This document shows, in pieces, positions 15,682 through 25,155 of a stretch of 64,000 bases of DNA; the first letter of the stretch is position 1, and each line of letters starts with the position of its first letter. The stretch comes from Tenacibaculum piscium. Its GTDB lineage: Bacteria > Bacteroidota > Bacteroidia > Flavobacteriales > Flavobacteriaceae. The position numbers and the translations under genes were made by a program. A model generated the notes under the pieces. That model saw only the letters and a program-made list of their open reading frames with translations. It was not told the origin of the DNA and ran no database searches. The stretch covers positions 1 to 64,000 of the forward strand of contig NZ_JAJGWT010000012.1 of assembly GCF_021390715.1 (NCBI RefSeq), in the 5' to 3' direction.

Positions 15682-16236
15682 ATGAGCAGGAAAACACTAC
15701 TTACTTCAAAGGAAATTGAAATTATTCTGCATCGTTTAGCTTGTCAGTTAATCGAAAATCATACTGATTTTTCGAATACCGTTTTAATAGGACTTCAACC
15801 AAGAGGAACGTATTTAGCCAACCGACTTGCAACACTATTAACCGATGAATATCAGATTAAAAATTTACAATTAGGTTTTTTAGACATTACTTTTTATCGA
15901 GATGATTTTCGTAGAAGAAACGAACCTTTAGAGGCAACATCAACGAATATTGATTTTTTAATTGAAGGAAAAAAAGTAGTCTTAATTGATGATGTACTTT
16001 ATTCAGGAAGAAGCGTGCGAAGTGCTTTAACGGCACTTGAATCGTACGGAAGACCCGAAAATATTGAATTATTAGTTTTAATCGACCGCCGTTTTAGCCG
16101 ACATTTACCAATACAACCCAATTATAGAGGACGACAAGTAGATGCTATTAATCAAGAAAAAGTAGTGGTTAATTGGTTGGAAAATTACAAAGAAGACACG
16201 ATTTATATAGAAACCAAGCCCACAAAGCTTGTTTAA
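15682..16236 (+). CDS. pyrR: Bifunctional pyr operon regulator / uracil phosphoribosyltransferase PyrR
   Basis: This 184-aa phosphoribosyltransferase has the PRPP-binding loop 'VVLIDDVLYSGRSVRSAL' (about residues 99-116), a 'GLQPRGTYLA' loop (38-47) and the PyrR-type 'DITFYRDDF' segment. PyrR converts uracil and PRPP to UMP and in Gram-positives attenuates pyr mRNA; in Bacteroidota the regulatory role is less certain. It lies 25 bp before pyrB in the same direction, so a pyrimidine operon is clear. I saw no obvious attenuator hairpin upstream. Confidence 0.9.
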   Translation: MSRKTLLTSKEIEIILHRLACQLIENHTDFSNTVLIGLQPRGTYLANRLATLLTDEYQIKNLQLGFLDITFYRDDFRRRNEPLEATSTNIDFLIEGKKVVLIDDVLYSGRSVRSALTALESYGRPENIELLVLIDRRFSRHLPIQPNYRGRQVDAINQEKVVVNWLENYKEDTIYIETKPTKLV

Positions 16237-16261
16237 TTATGATTATAAAAAACAACTAAAA

Positions 16262-17197
16262 ATGAAGCAGTTAAGCGTTGAGAATTTACTAGGTATTAAA
16301 TACCTTAACAAAACCGATTTAGAGCTTATTTTTGAAACTGCTTCTCATTTTAAAGAAGTTATCAATAGACCGATAAAAAAAGTTCCTTCTCTTAGAGATA
16401 TTACGATTGCAAATTTATTTTTTGAAAATAGTACCCGTACTAAATTATCTTTCGAACTTGCAGAAAAACGTTTATCTGCCGATGTTATTAATTTTTCCGC
16501 TGGACAATCATCCGTAAAAAAAGGAGAAACATTAATTGACACGGTAAACAATATTTTAGCCATGAAAGTGGATATTGTAGTGATGCGTCATGCAAGTGTA
16601 GGTGCAGGAATTTTTCTATCAAGACATGTAGATGCGAAAATTATTAATGCTGGTGATGGAACACATGAACATCCAACCCAAGCATTATTAGATAGTTTTT
16701 CAATGCGTGAAGCATTAAATAGCAACTTAAAAGGCAAAAAAATCGTAATTGTTGGCGATGTTTTACACTCAAGAGTAGCCTTATCAAATATTTTTGCGTT
16801 GCAATTACAAGGTGCAGAAGTAAAAGTTTGTGGTCCAACGACACTAATTCCTCGATATATTTCAAGTTTAGGCGTTCAAGTTGAAACCGATTTGAAAAAA
16901 GCCCTTGCTTGGTGCGATGTTGCCAATGTTTTACGAGTGCAACACGAACGAATGGATATTAAATATTTTCCATCAACTAGAGAATATACACAACTTTTTG
17001 GGATTAATCGTGAAATTTTAGACAGCCTACATAAAGATATTGTAATTATGCACCCTGGCCCTATAAATCGTGGCGTAGAATTAACCAGTGATGTTGCCGA
17101 TAGTAAACAAGCAATTATTTTAAATCAGGTAGAAAATGGTGTTGCCGTACGTATGGCAGTTATCTATTTATTAGCACAGCAAATAAAAAGAGCCTAA
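16262..17197 (+). CDS. pyrB: Aspartate carbamoyltransferase catalytic subunit
   Basis: This 311-aa enzyme catalyses the committed step of pyrimidine synthesis, carbamoyl phosphate plus aspartate to N-carbamoyl-aspartate. Family motifs are present: 'FENSTRTKLSFE' (STRT, residues 57-60) for carbamoyl phosphate, 'GDGTHEHPTQALLD', and 'HPGPINRGVEL' for aspartate. I chose the ATG at 16262 (MKQLSVENLLG), the normal family start; an in-frame TTG at 16229 would overlap pyrR. No pyrI regulatory subunit follows. Confidence 0.95.
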   Translation: MKQLSVENLLGIKYLNKTDLELIFETASHFKEVINRPIKKVPSLRDITIANLFFENSTRTKLSFELAEKRLSADVINFSAGQSSVKKGETLIDTVNNILAMKVDIVVMRHASVGAGIFLSRHVDAKIINAGDGTHEHPTQALLDSFSMREALNSNLKGKKIVIVGDVLHSRVALSNIFALQLQGAEVKVCGPTTLIPRYISSLGVQVETDLKKALAWCDVANVLRVQHERMDIKYFPSTREYTQLFGINREILDSLHKDIVIMHPGPINRGVELTSDVADSKQAIILNQVENGVAVRMAVIYLLAQQIKRA

Positions 17198-17216
17198 ATT
17201 TCCCTCATTATTTATC

Positions 17217-17549
17217 ATGAAAATTCAAGACAAAACAAATTATATATTCATTAGTTCTCAAGAAAATAATTGTACTGATTTTTTCTTATCTTTTGAAAAA
17301 GAATACGTTAAATATCAAAACAATCATATTATTGTTGAAACTTTAGCTGATTTTAGCCCATCTAAAGAAAATATTTTGTTATTTTTGAAATACGCTGAAT
17401 TACATCAACAAAATGGTACGTCTTTTGTGATAGTAGTAAAAAATATAGCTATTGACGATTTTCCAGAAATACTCAACATTGTTCCCACTTTAGAGGAAGC
17501 ACAAGATATAATCGATATGGAAAATATGCAACGTGAATTAGGTTTTTAA
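17217..17549 (+). CDS. Small STAS-like conserved protein beside rnz
   Basis: This 110-aa soluble protein has an alternating strand/helix pattern. 'GTSFVIVVKNI' and a C-terminal 'PTLEEAQDIIDMENMQRELGF' are the features I associate with a conserved Flavobacteriia protein found next to rnz and sometimes mislabelled ribonuclease Z. It has no metal-binding histidines, so it is not a nuclease. The fold may be like STAS/anti-sigma-antagonist domains. It lies 19 bp after pyrB. Confidence 0.6.
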   Translation: MKIQDKTNYIFISSQENNCTDFFLSFEKEYVKYQNNHIIVETLADFSPSKENILLFLKYAELHQQNGTSFVIVVKNIAIDDFPEILNIVPTLEEAQDIIDMENMQRELGF

Positions 17550-17593
17550 CCTAAAAATTTAATGCTTTTATTAACACTTTAAAAGGAACATCT

Positions 17594-17932
17594 ATGGTAA
17601 AAAAACTACTTTTTATATTCTTATTAACAACATTTTCTAGTTTTTCTAGTTTCTCTCAAAAGAAATTTGAACAAAAATCTATTGATAAATTAATAGCCTC
17701 GCCAAATCCTTTTGTTAATAAAACAACCATTTTTATCGATGCTAAAAACAATCAAAATAGTACGTTAACCGTTCGAAATATACTCGGTAAAACAGTGTAT
17801 TCCAAACAAATTAACCTGCAAAATGGACGCAATGCCATTCCTTTTGAACGTAACGATTTAAAATCAGGAATGTATATTTATGCAATTCAAAGCAATAAAG
17901 ATGTGCTTTCAAAACGATTTATAATTAAATAA
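17594..17932 (+). CDS. Minimal secreted protein made mostly of a T9SS-type C-terminal domain
   Basis: This 112-aa protein has a Sec signal peptide (residues 1-21, ending SFS-Q). Residues 36-112 match the type A sorting domain pattern: 'ASPNPFVNKTTIFID', then 'NILGKTVYSKQINLQNGRN', 'LKSGMYIYAIQ' and the terminal 'KRFIIK'. Almost nothing lies between the signal peptide and this domain, so there is no cargo to display. It may be a periplasmic or surface protein that reuses this beta-sandwich. It lies between the STAS-like gene and rnz. Confidence 0.65.
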   Translation: MVKKLLFIFLLTTFSSFSSFSQKKFEQKSIDKLIASPNPFVNKTTIFIDAKNNQNSTLTVRNILGKTVYSKQINLQNGRNAIPFERNDLKSGMYIYAIQSNKDVLSKRFIIK

Positions 17933-17970
17933 AATTATAAAATAACAAAATTATAAATTATCCATTATAA

Positions 17971-18894
17971 ATGAGTTTACAAGTAACTGTTTTAGGATGT
18001 CATTCGGCAACGCCAAGAGTAAATGCACACCCGACCTCTCAATATTTAGAAATCAATAATCGACATTTTTTAATCGATTGTGGCGAAGGTACGCAAAGAC
18101 AATTACGAAAATATAAAATTGGTTTTTCTAAAATCAATCATATCTTTATTTCTCATTTACATGGCGATCATTTCTTTGGATTAATAGGACTTATTGCAAC
18201 TTTCGGAATTTTAAATCGAGAAAAAGAACTCCATATTTATGGACCAAAAGGAATTAAAGAAATTACCGTTCTCCAATTAAAATTAACAAAATCATGGACA
18301 CGATATGCTATTGTTTTTCATGAATTAACGTCCAAAGAAAGTGAGCTTATTTTTGAAGATGATAAAGTTACCGTACATACAATTCCTTTAAATCATCGGG
18401 TTTATACCAACGGTTTCTTATTCAAAGAAAAAGAAAAACCACGAAAATTACATATCGGAAATATCGAATTATATGACGGCGAAATAAATACTGCCGATTA
18501 TCATCATATAAAAGCAGGAAAAGATATTACATTATCGACAGGCGAAATTGTGCCAAATTCGGAATTGACAATTGATCCGCCAAAACCAAAAAGCTACGCT
18601 TTTTGTAGCGATACTGCGTACAAACCAGCTATCGTACCTATTATTAAAAATGTAGATTTACTGTATCATGAAGCTACATTTTTAAAAGATAGAGAAGATT
18701 TATGCGACAAAACAAAACATTCTACTGCTGAACAAGCAGGAAATATCGCCAAATTAGCAAATGTAAAAAAACTAATTATTGGACATTATTCTAGCAGATA
18801 TGCAAATATTCAAGACTTTAAAGATGAAGCACAAACTGTTTTTGAAAATGTCGAATTAGCAAAAGCTGGCGAGCAATATTCCTATAAAAATTAA
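17971..18894 (+). CDS. rnz: Ribonuclease Z
   Basis: This 307-aa metallo-beta-lactamase-fold endonuclease matures tRNA 3' ends. The zinc motif 'SHLHGDHFFGL' gives His62, His64, Asp66 and His67; 'NHRVYTNGF' gives the later His, 'FCSDTAY' the Asp, and 'HSTAEQAG' and 'IGHYSSRY' the last ligands. Residues around 150-190 carry the exosite-like arm. The length is typical for the bacterial short form. It converges with the CoA-binding gene, stops overlapping by 4 bp. Confidence 0.95.
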   Translation: MSLQVTVLGCHSATPRVNAHPTSQYLEINNRHFLIDCGEGTQRQLRKYKIGFSKINHIFISHLHGDHFFGLIGLIATFGILNREKELHIYGPKGIKEITVLQLKLTKSWTRYAIVFHELTSKESELIFEDDKVTVHTIPLNHRVYTNGFLFKEKEKPRKLHIGNIELYDGEINTADYHHIKAGKDITLSTGEIVPNSELTIDPPKPKSYAFCSDTAYKPAIVPIIKNVDLLYHEATFLKDREDLCDKTKHSTAEQAGNIAKLANVKKLIIGHYSSRYANIQDFKDEAQTVFENVELAKAGEQYSYKN

Positions 18895-19253
18895 AATTGA
18901 TTTGTAGCTAATAAAACCAAAGTACAGGCAATCTCATAGTCAATTTTATTGGCTGATAAAAGGGCGTAAAACTCCTTATTCTCTGTTCCTGGATTAAAAA
19001 TAACACGCCTAGGTTTTAATGAAATTATATAAGAATAATACCCTTTTTGACGTTCGGGATTTAAATATAAAGTAACTGTATCAACAGCAGTAAATGCTAT
19101 TTTTTCTGTTTCAATAATCACTCCAGCTACGCTCCCACTTCTTAAACCAATAGCAACCGTTTTAATTTGAGCAGCAACCAATCTTTCAATCGCTTTATTT
19201 GAATACCTTACAGGATTTAAAGAAGCTCCTAATACTAATGTTTTTTTATTCAT
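18891..19253 (-). CDS. CoA-binding (YccU-like Rossmann) protein
   Basis: This is a 120-aa single-domain protein from the ATG at 19253 ('MNKKTLVLGASLNP'); an upstream TTG at 19277 would add eight residues of poor quality. The N-terminal 'VLGASLNPVRYSNKAIERL' and 'RRVIFNPGTENKEF' are the CoA_binding_2 family pattern. Members bind CoA or a similar nucleotide, with no proven reaction. It is read opposite to rnz and the TonB-dependent receptor gene. Confidence 0.8.
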   Translation of the reverse strand: MNKKTLVLGASLNPVRYSNKAIERLVAAQIKTVAIGLRSGSVAGVIIETEKIAFTAVDTVTLYLNPERQKGYYSYIISLKPRRVIFNPGTENKEFYALLSANKIDYEIACTLVLLATNQF

Positions 19254-19379
19254 AATTGTTAATCTTTTGTTAAACAAGGCTCAACTCTGTAACAAAAACA
19301 CCTTATTACGAGTCTAGTAAGTATCAAAAATAAATTAGAAAATAATAACAAGCAACCAAAAATTAACAAAACTTACAAA

Positions 19380-21857
19380 ATGAAAAAATTATTTCTATTG
19401 ATTTTTATGATTTTTACAGCATTTAATAACCCTTTATTTGCTCAAAAAAATCAAACTAAAATACCCAAAATAGGCGTTATTTCTGGAAAAATAATCGACC
19501 AAGCATCAAAAGAACCCTTGCCATATGTAAATATTATTATCAAAAATACTGCCAATAAAATTATAACAGGAGGCATCACCAATGACGCTGGAAATTTCCT
19601 TATCAAAAGTATTCCCGCTGGAAAAAATATCGTAGAAATTCAATTTATCGGATACAAAACAATTTCTAAATCCATTCTGATTAACAGAAAAAATAATAAC
19701 ATCAATTTAAAAACAATCACACTTTCTGAAGATAGTACCGCTTTAGATGAAATCGAAATTAGAGCAGAAACATCAACCGTAACTCAAAAAGTAGATAGAA
19801 AAGTAATTAACGTTGGAAAAGACCTAACCTCAGCAGGAGCAACTGCTTCAGAACTTTTAAACAATGTACAGTCGGTAAGTGTTGATAGCCAATCAGGAGA
19901 ATTAAGCCTACGTGGAAACGCAAATGTACGTGTCTTAGTTGATGGAAAACCAACCAATATGAGCACCGCTCAATTATTAGAGCAAATTCCATCAACATCC
20001 ATTAAAAGTATTGAACTAATTACCAATCCATCAGCAAAATACAACCCTGAAGGAATGAGTGGAATTATCAATATAATACTGCATAAAAGCGCAAATATCG
20101 GATTTAATGGCGCTATAAATACAGGAATTACACAAGGCGAAAATACCCGATACAACGGTTCTTTAAACATGAATTATAAAACGGGAAAAGTTAATTTCTA
20201 TACCAATTTAGGATACAATAAAGGAAAACGACACAATCATGGAGAAATCTCGAGAAGAGGGAATAATCCATCTTCACAAAAATTTATATCCGATAGCGAA
20301 AAAACCGCTTATTTAATAAAATTTGGTGCCGATATTTATATCAATGATAAAAATACCCTGTCTTTTTATACCACACAAAATAAAGCAGATTCTTTTAAAG
20401 ATGGTATCGCAAAAGTATATGACGCTACAAATATACTCACCACAAATGCTCCAAATACTTCTGATAATGAAAATAATACAGGAAGTTATAACATGAATTA
20501 TAAAATTGACTTTCAGAAAAAAGGACATAATTTAGAATTTGAAGCAACCTATTCAAACAGCAAAAACACCGATAAATTAATCAATAAAGAAACATTTATC
20601 GCCAATACAAATCCTAAATATCAATTTCTGAATTATTTTAATACGATTCAAAATGATAGAAATAATACCTTATTAAATCTTGATTATACCAATCCTATTT
20701 CAGAAAATGGAAAACTAGAACTTGGCGTTGAATACAGAACTGATGAAACAGAAAATACGAATAAAACCAATCAAGATGGTTATAAAACAGATGCTACAGG
20801 AAATTTAGTACTCGACACAAATAATAAACCAATCATAGAAACTCTCGGCAACGGTTCTTTTAAGTATCAAAGAGATATTATTTCAGGATATGTGAACTAC
20901 GGACACACTTTTAATAAAATAACCATGCAATTAGGAGCACGTTTAGAACAGTATGACGTAACAGGAACATTTACCAATAAAAATCAAACAAAACCATATT
21001 CTGATAACCTTTTTAATATCTATCCTTCGGCATTTTTCACGTTTAATCCATCAGAAAAAAATCAATACCAACTAAGCTACAGCCGTAGAGTTGATCGACC
21101 TTTTATAGGACAAGTAAACCCAATTAGAGAATGGAGTACTCCCCTAATTACATCTGTGGGAAATGCTACTTTAAAACCTCAATTCACCAACTCTTTTGAA
21201 GTAAATTATAGCCGAAGAATTAAAAAAGGGTCGCTTACTTTTGGTTCTTTTTATAGAAAAGTTACCGACGAAATCGCAACTGTTTTATATAAAGATCCAG
21301 CCGATAATACCGATACAAGACAAATAAAATCATACCAAAATTTTAATGGAAATAACCGTTACGGTTTTGAAATGTCGAGCAATTATAGCTTCACAAATTG
21401 GTGGAGAGCAAACGCAAGTGTAGACCTATACGCACAAACATTAAAAGGAATCGTGGCTGGAAGTGAAAAATCAGTAAAAAATAATGCCTTTAACGCTCGA
21501 TTAAGTAACAGTTTTACCGCATCAAAAAAATTGAGATTCCAATTATTTGCCATGTACAGAGGTGCCAATAAAAGCTTACAATTTGATATTAAACCAATGT
21601 GGATGCTAAACACAGGCGCAAGTTATAAAGTGCTAAAAGGAAAAGGAAATATTTCACTAAAAGTAAATGATATCTTTAAAGGAATGAAATTTAGTTTCGA
21701 TTCTACAGCGCCCTACAACCAAACAGGAACTTTTAACTGGGAAAGTAGAACCGCTTATATCGGTTTTAATTACAGATTTGGTGGCGGAAAAAATAAAGCC
21801 AAACGTAGAAGAAATAGAGATAATAACGAGAAAAATGGCGGAGGAGGTTTTATGTAA
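19380..21857 (+). CDS. TonB-dependent receptor-like outer-membrane beta-barrel protein
   Basis: This 825-aa protein has a signal peptide (1-21, 'NPLFA-Q'), a carboxypeptidase-regulatory-like domain (about 35-115, 'GKIIDQASKEPLPYVNIII'), a plug domain (about 135-225, 'LSLRGNANVRVLVDGKP') and a long beta-barrel of the OMP_b-brl_3 type. The C-terminus ends in a Lys/Arg-rich stretch and 'GGGGFM' instead of the usual aromatic last residue, which is common in this subgroup. The substrate is unknown; there is no SusD partner beside it, so it is not a glycan-uptake pair. Confidence 0.85.
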   Translation: MKKLFLLIFMIFTAFNNPLFAQKNQTKIPKIGVISGKIIDQASKEPLPYVNIIIKNTANKIITGGITNDAGNFLIKSIPAGKNIVEIQFIGYKTISKSILINRKNNNINLKTITLSEDSTALDEIEIRAETSTVTQKVDRKVINVGKDLTSAGATASELLNNVQSVSVDSQSGELSLRGNANVRVLVDGKPTNMSTAQLLEQIPSTSIKSIELITNPSAKYNPEGMSGIINIILHKSANIGFNGAINTGITQGENTRYNGSLNMNYKTGKVNFYTNLGYNKGKRHNHGEISRRGNNPSSQKFISDSEKTAYLIKFGADIYINDKNTLSFYTTQNKADSFKDGIAKVYDATNILTTNAPNTSDNENNTGSYNMNYKIDFQKKGHNLEFEATYSNSKNTDKLINKETFIANTNPKYQFLNYFNTIQNDRNNTLLNLDYTNPISENGKLELGVEYRTDETENTNKTNQDGYKTDATGNLVLDTNNKPIIETLGNGSFKYQRDIISGYVNYGHTFNKITMQLGARLEQYDVTGTFTNKNQTKPYSDNLFNIYPSAFFTFNPSEKNQYQLSYSRRVDRPFIGQVNPIREWSTPLITSVGNATLKPQFTNSFEVNYSRRIKKGSLTFGSFYRKVTDEIATVLYKDPADNTDTRQIKSYQNFNGNNRYGFEMSSNYSFTNWWRANASVDLYAQTLKGIVAGSEKSVKNNAFNARLSNSFTASKKLRFQLFAMYRGANKSLQFDIKPMWMLNTGASYKVLKGKGNISLKVNDIFKGMKFSFDSTAPYNQTGTFNWESRTAYIGFNYRFGGGKNKAKRRRNRDNNEKNGGGGFM

Positions 21858-21916
21858 TCCGTAACTTTTTTATTTTTATCAAAAATATCATACAGAAATC
21901 AATTAATCAATCAATA

Positions 21917-21944
21917 GAGGGCAGACACATAGGTCTGCCCCTAC
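21917..21944 (+). repeat. REP-like palindromic element
   Basis: GAGGGCAGACACATAGGTCT plus GCCCCTAC forms a GGGCAGAC/GTCTGCCC stem with a small loop. A variant in reverse orientation lies at 30710-30734. It sits between the TonB-dependent receptor gene and fabH, which converge here. Confidence 0.65.
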
Positions 21945-21960
21945 GATTATTATTTGATAA

Positions 21961-22968
21961 TTACCAACGAATAATAACAGAACCCCAAGTAAATCCACTA
22001 CCAAAAGCAGCTAAAACAACTAAATCATTATCTTTAATTTTGCCTTTTTCCCACGCTTCCGTTAAAGCAATAATTACAGATGCAGCCGTAGTATTTCCGT
22101 ATTTCATAATATTATTATACACCTTATCATTCGATAATTGAAATTTCTGCTGGATAAATTGTGCAATACGTAAATTTGCTTGATGCGGAATTAACATATC
22201 AATATCTTCTTTTTGTAAATCGTTTGCTTCCAAACCTTCTACAATCGCTTCTGAAAAACGACCAATCGCATGTTTAAATACAAATTGACCATTCATATAT
22301 GGATAATAGGAAACATCTTCAGGATTATTATTAGCGATAAGTTCAGGAACCCAACGACTTGTTGAAGGTCCTTCTAACATCAGCTCCTTAGCGTGTTTCC
22401 CCTCTGAATGTAAATGTGTCGATAAAATTCCTTTGCCCTTTTCTTCACTTCTTGATAAAACCGCTGCTCCTGCTCCATCTCCAAAAATTACCGAAACATT
22501 TCTTCCTCGGGTTGATTTGTCTAATCCGCCAGAATGATTTTCCGAACCAATGACCAAAATATTTTTGTACATACCAGTTTTAATAAACTGATCAGCAACT
22601 GACATCGCATAAATAAAACCCGAACATTGATTGCGAATATCTAACGCACCAATTGTTGGTAAATCTAACATTTCTTGCACCTGTACACCTCCACCTGGAA
22701 AATACATATCTGGGCTTAACGTTGCAAAAACAATAAAATCAATGTCCTCTTTTTGTAAGCCCGAACGCTCAATCGCTATTTTTGATGCCTTAAAACCCAT
22801 TACCGCTGTCGTATCTCCTGATTTTGGATCTATCCAACGACGTTCTTCAATTCCTGTACGCTCCTGAATCCACTCATCAGAAGTATCCATAAATTCCTTT
22901 AAATCATCATTTGTAACTACATTTTCTGGCACATAATAACCTAATCCTGTTATTTTTGAATTATACAT
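21961..22968 (-). CDS. fabH: 3-oxoacyl-ACP synthase III (FabH)
   Basis: This 335-aa condensing enzyme starts fatty-acid synthesis by joining an acyl-CoA primer to malonyl-ACP. The catalytic triad is visible: Cys115 in 'IRNQCSGFIYAM', His in 'LIPHQANLRI' and Asn in 'MKYGNTTAASV'. The ACP-binding basic helix precedes these. It lies alone, not next to rpmF/plsX or the fab cluster, so it could be a second KAS III copy that sets branched or other primers. The start at ATG 22968 matches the family ('YNSKITGLGYYVPE'). Confidence 0.92.
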   Translation of the reverse strand: MYNSKITGLGYYVPENVVTNDDLKEFMDTSDEWIQERTGIEERRWIDPKSGDTTAVMGFKASKIAIERSGLQKEDIDFIVFATLSPDMYFPGGGVQVQEMLDLPTIGALDIRNQCSGFIYAMSVADQFIKTGMYKNILVIGSENHSGGLDKSTRGRNVSVIFGDGAGAAVLSRSEEKGKGILSTHLHSEGKHAKELMLEGPSTSRWVPELIANNNPEDVSYYPYMNGQFVFKHAIGRFSEAIVEGLEANDLQKEDIDMLIPHQANLRIAQFIQQKFQLSNDKVYNNIMKYGNTTAASVIIALTEAWEKGKIKDNDLVVLAAFGSGFTWGSVIIRW

Positions 22969-23152
22969 ATTAACTTTTTAGTATTTAACTGTTGTTTTGC
23001 GTACCTACAAAAATAGCCATTTTAACATAAAAAATAGTAAAAACGTCATTTTGTCATAAAATATGTTCCAAATATCTTCCAAACATCTTTTGGTATTTTT
23101 TTTGTTATATAACATCAGTAAATAAACTGTAAATCAAACAAAATATATAATT

Positions 23153-25066
23153 ATGAGCAAAGGAAGTATTAATGTGTCGGTAGAAAATATATTTCCACTG
23201 ATTAAAAAATTCTTGTATTCTGATCACGAAATTTTTTTACGTGAATTAATTTCTAACGGAACAGATGCAACGACTAAATTAAAACACTTAATTTCTATCG
23301 GGGAAGCAAAAACCGAATTAGGCGATGCTAAAATTGAAATTAGTATCGATAAAGAAGCAAAAACCATCACCATAAAAGACCAAGGTTTAGGAATGACTGC
23401 CGATGAAGTTGAAAAATATATCAACCAAATTGCGTTTTCTGGAGCCGAAGAATTTTTAGAAAAATATAAAGACGATAAAAATGAAACGGGTGTTATCGGA
23501 CACTTTGGTTTAGGTTTTTATTCGGCTTTTATGGTGGCTCATAAAGTAGATTTAATTTCTAAATCATTTAAAGACGAACCAGCAGCACATTGGACGTGCG
23601 ACGGTTCTCCTGAATATACCTTAGTTCCTCACGACAAAACTGACCGAGGAACAGAAATTATTTTGCATATCGCTGAAGATTCTTTAGAGTTTTTAGAAGA
23701 AAGTAAAATCGGTGGTTTGTTGAATAAATACAACCGTTTTAATCAAGTGCCAATTAAATTTGGAACGAAGAAAATAAACGACCCTGAATTTACACCTCAA
23801 ACAACAACAGACGAAGAAGGAAAAGAAACCACTGAACCACACAAACAAATTGAAGTTGATAATATCATCAACAATACAAACCCAGCTTGGACAAAAGCAC
23901 CTGCTGATTTAAATGATGAAGATTATACCAACTTTTACAGAGAATTGTATCCAATGCAATTTGAAGAATCGTTATTTCATATTCACTTAAATGTAGATTA
24001 TCCGTTTAACTTAACTGGTATTTTATTCTTCCCGAAACTTACACAAAACTTAGATATGCAAAAGGATAAAATCCAATTGTATCAAAATCAAGTGTATGTT
24101 ACCGATAACGTAGAAGGAATTGTTCCTGACTTTTTACAAATGCTAAAAGGGGTGATCGATTCGCCAGATATTCCTTTAAATGTTTCTCGTTCTGGATTAC
24201 AAGCCGATGGCGCTGTTAAAAAAATATCAGGATATATCACCAAAAAAGTAGGTGATAAATTAGCATCATTATTCAAAAAAGATAGAGCCGATTTTGAACA
24301 AAAATGGAACGATATCAAAGTAATTATCGAATACGGAATGTTATCCGAAGATAAATTCTTTGATAAAGCCAAGAAATTTGCCCTATATCCAACGGTAAGC
24401 GATAGCTATTTTACGTTTGATGAATTAATCGAAAAAACTAAAGACAACCAAACTGATAAAGACGGAAATCATATCGTTTTATACGCCTCTAACAAAGACG
24501 CACAACACAGTTATATTCAAGAAGCAACCGCAAAAGGATACGAAGTTGTCGTTTTAGATTCGCCAATTGTATCGCATTTAATGCAAAAACTAGAAACTGC
24601 AGGTGAAACAAAAGTGCAGTTTGTTCGTGTAGATGCTGATTTTATCGATAACTTAATCAAAAAAGATGATGCAGTTATCTCGAAATTATCAGAAGAAGAA
24701 GTTGCTACTTTAAAACCTGTTATTGAAGGCGTAATTGCTTCACAAACATATACCGTACAATTAGAAGCAATGGATTCTAATTCATCGCCATTTTTAATTA
24801 CTGTCCCTGAATTTATGAGACGTATGAAAGAAATGCAAGCCTCTGGTGGTGGCGGAGGAATGATGGGAATGGGGAATTTACCTGAAATGTATAATTTAGT
24901 GGTAAATACAAATTCTCCATTAGTTTCTGAAATCTTAAATGCTGATGATAACAAGAAAAAAGAACTCATTACACAAGCTTTTGATTTAGCGAAATTATCG
25001 CAAAACCTATTACATGGTGAAGCTTTAACAAACTTTATCAAACGTTCGTACGAACTTATTAAATAG
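23153..25066 (+). CDS. htpG: Molecular chaperone HtpG (Hsp90)
   Basis: This 637-aa cytosolic ATP-dependent chaperone has an N-terminal GHKL domain with 'ELISNGTDATTKLKHL' (Asn of the ATP site), 'IKDQGLGMTADEV' and 'GHFGLGFYSAFMVA'. The middle domain follows ('NVSRSGLQ'), and the C-terminal dimer domain carries a Gly/Met-rich 'GGGGGMMGMGN' insertion. The length is normal. The upstream gap to divergent fabH (184 bp) should carry its promoter. A terminator at 25091-25122 follows. Confidence 0.95.
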   Translation: MSKGSINVSVENIFPLIKKFLYSDHEIFLRELISNGTDATTKLKHLISIGEAKTELGDAKIEISIDKEAKTITIKDQGLGMTADEVEKYINQIAFSGAEEFLEKYKDDKNETGVIGHFGLGFYSAFMVAHKVDLISKSFKDEPAAHWTCDGSPEYTLVPHDKTDRGTEIILHIAEDSLEFLEESKIGGLLNKYNRFNQVPIKFGTKKINDPEFTPQTTTDEEGKETTEPHKQIEVDNIINNTNPAWTKAPADLNDEDYTNFYRELYPMQFEESLFHIHLNVDYPFNLTGILFFPKLTQNLDMQKDKIQLYQNQVYVTDNVEGIVPDFLQMLKGVIDSPDIPLNVSRSGLQADGAVKKISGYITKKVGDKLASLFKKDRADFEQKWNDIKVIIEYGMLSEDKFFDKAKKFALYPTVSDSYFTFDELIEKTKDNQTDKDGNHIVLYASNKDAQHSYIQEATAKGYEVVVLDSPIVSHLMQKLETAGETKVQFVRVDADFIDNLIKKDDAVISKLSEEEVATLKPVIEGVIASQTYTVQLEAMDSNSSPFLITVPEFMRRMKEMQASGGGGGMMGMGNLPEMYNLVVNTNSPLVSEILNADDNKKKELITQAFDLAKLSQNLLHGEALTNFIKRSYELIK

Positions 25067-25090
25067 TCGCAAATCGCTACAAATAAATAC

Positions 25091-25122
25091 TTAAAACCTC
25101 TTTGTATAACAAAGAGGTTTTT
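25091..25122 (+). terminator. Intrinsic terminator after htpG (copy 1 of a repeated terminator)
   Basis: AAAACCTCTTTG at 25093-25104 pairs with CAAAGAGGTTTT at 25110-25121 around a 5-nt loop. The same stem recurs at 26028-26060 and 26935-26966. It lies 25 bp after the htpG stop and 34 bp before the first metalloprotease start. Confidence 0.88.
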
Positions 25123-25155
25123 ACATCTTTAAATAACACAAATATCCCCCTAATT

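Noticed and set aside
17217..17549. Ribonuclease Z annotation for the small protein beside rnz
   Set aside because: It has no metal-binding motif; the real rnz is at 17971-18894.
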